Shown: positions 63,687-64,000 of the stretch, piece by piece
Position numbering within the stretch: the stretch's first letter is position 1
How the letters are laid out: each line of letters begins with the position of its first letter
Assembly (NCBI GenBank): GCA_024734555.1
Contig: JANPWX010000076.1
Location: 1,380,689 to 1,444,688, forward strand
Source of the DNA: Trochalopteron elliotii
Lineage: Eukaryota > Chordata > Aves > Passeriformes > Leiothrichidae
Direction: 5' to 3'
DNA length: 64,000 bases
Program-made: the position numbers and the translations under genes
Notes under the pieces: generated by a model
The model's input: the letters and a program-made list of their open reading frames with translations, nothing else
Databases searched by the model: none
What the model was told of the DNA's origin: nothing

Positions 63687-64000
63687 CTAAAAAACCTCAA
63701 ACCAGCAGTTCAGTTCTTTTTGAAGATATAAGTATCTAGGAATCTAGGGCACAAATGTATTTAGCACTTTTCAGCACAAAATCTGTTTCTGCTTCTCTGA
63801 TGCAACTCAGCATCCAGTTGCACCAGACTGGAGGAGCAAAGCACACGTGCCCACAGTCTGTCTAGGGACTGCTACGGCTCATGGCATAATATAGACAGCT
63901 TTAAGGAAATTCTAGTTTCTAGAGAGAAATTGCATAGGTTTTTCTTGAATACTCCTGCAAAATGAAGTTCTATCAGCCAATATACATAAACTGATTTCTT

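Larger units (their letters stand above)
14099..64000 (-). other. KHDRBS2: KHDRBS2 intron upstream of the exon (partial)
   Basis: This sequence lies 5' of the exon on the transcribed strand. No upstream KH-domain exon (the FNFVGKLLGPRG segment) was recognised in it, so it is probably one intron of at least 50 kb. KHDRBS2 is known for very long introns in vertebrates. It contains five CR1 pieces, four solo LTRs and simple repeats, listed separately. A nested gene or an alternative exon cannot be excluded by eye. Confidence 0.65.
53156..64000. other. Unannotated intron sequence
   Basis: No gene or recognised transposon in about 10.8 kb. A GC-richer patch lies at about 55800-56000. Two structures stand out and are listed separately: the inverted repeat at 59581-59682 and an exon-like segment at 63575-63686. 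Confidence 0.5.

Noticed and set aside
1..64000. tRNA, rRNA or known microRNA genes
   Set aside because: No tRNA-type A/B box pair with a cloverleaf, no rRNA similarity and no microRNA that I recognise was seen on either strand, although a covariance search was not possible.

Overview
The window looks like bird nuclear DNA, most likely from a songbird or a relative. It is AT-rich and intron-like. It carries six CR1 LINE fragments and five solo LTRs whose sequences resemble LTR families I know from bird genomes. There are no operons, no long open frames and no compact gene array. The assignment to birds rests on the CR1/LTR pattern, because no species marker is present.

One protein-coding exon is well supported. 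It lies on the minus strand at 13952-14098, is 147 bp (49 codons), and has a good acceptor and a GTAAGT donor. Its translation matches the end of the KH domain and the start of the QUA2 region of KHDRBS2 (SLM1), an RNA-binding splicing regulator of the Sam68 family. I found no other KHDRBS2 exon by eye. The simplest reading is that 1-13951 belongs to the downstream intron and 14099-64000 to the upstream intron of this very long gene, transcribed right to left.

The intron sequence is layered with old transposons. CR1 pieces lie at about 11105-12015 (plus strand, internal ORF2 fragment) and at 14513-15035, 26585-27100, 43985-44280, 49716-50395 and 52800-53155 (all minus strand, 3' ends). Solo LTRs lie at 8445-8996 (minus, TSD CCTCA), 20708-21752 (plus), 37387-38132 (minus, TSD ATATG), 43673-44535 (plus, split by a CR1) and 45345-46187 (plus, TSD GACGA). 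No gag, pol or env remnant lies beside any LTR. The LTRs at 8445 and 37387 share their U3 part, while those at 37387 and 45345 share their R/U5 part, so the family looks modular.

The rest is unannotated intron with simple repeats. The most unusual unexplained structure is a 47-bp, 91%-matched inverted repeat with an 8-nt loop at 59581-59682. Other items for a second look are an exon-like segment with both splice signals at 63575-63686, the longest open frame at 34026-34601, and a few GC-richer islands. I see no convincing new biological system. The window reads as ordinary bird intron with a readable insertion history.
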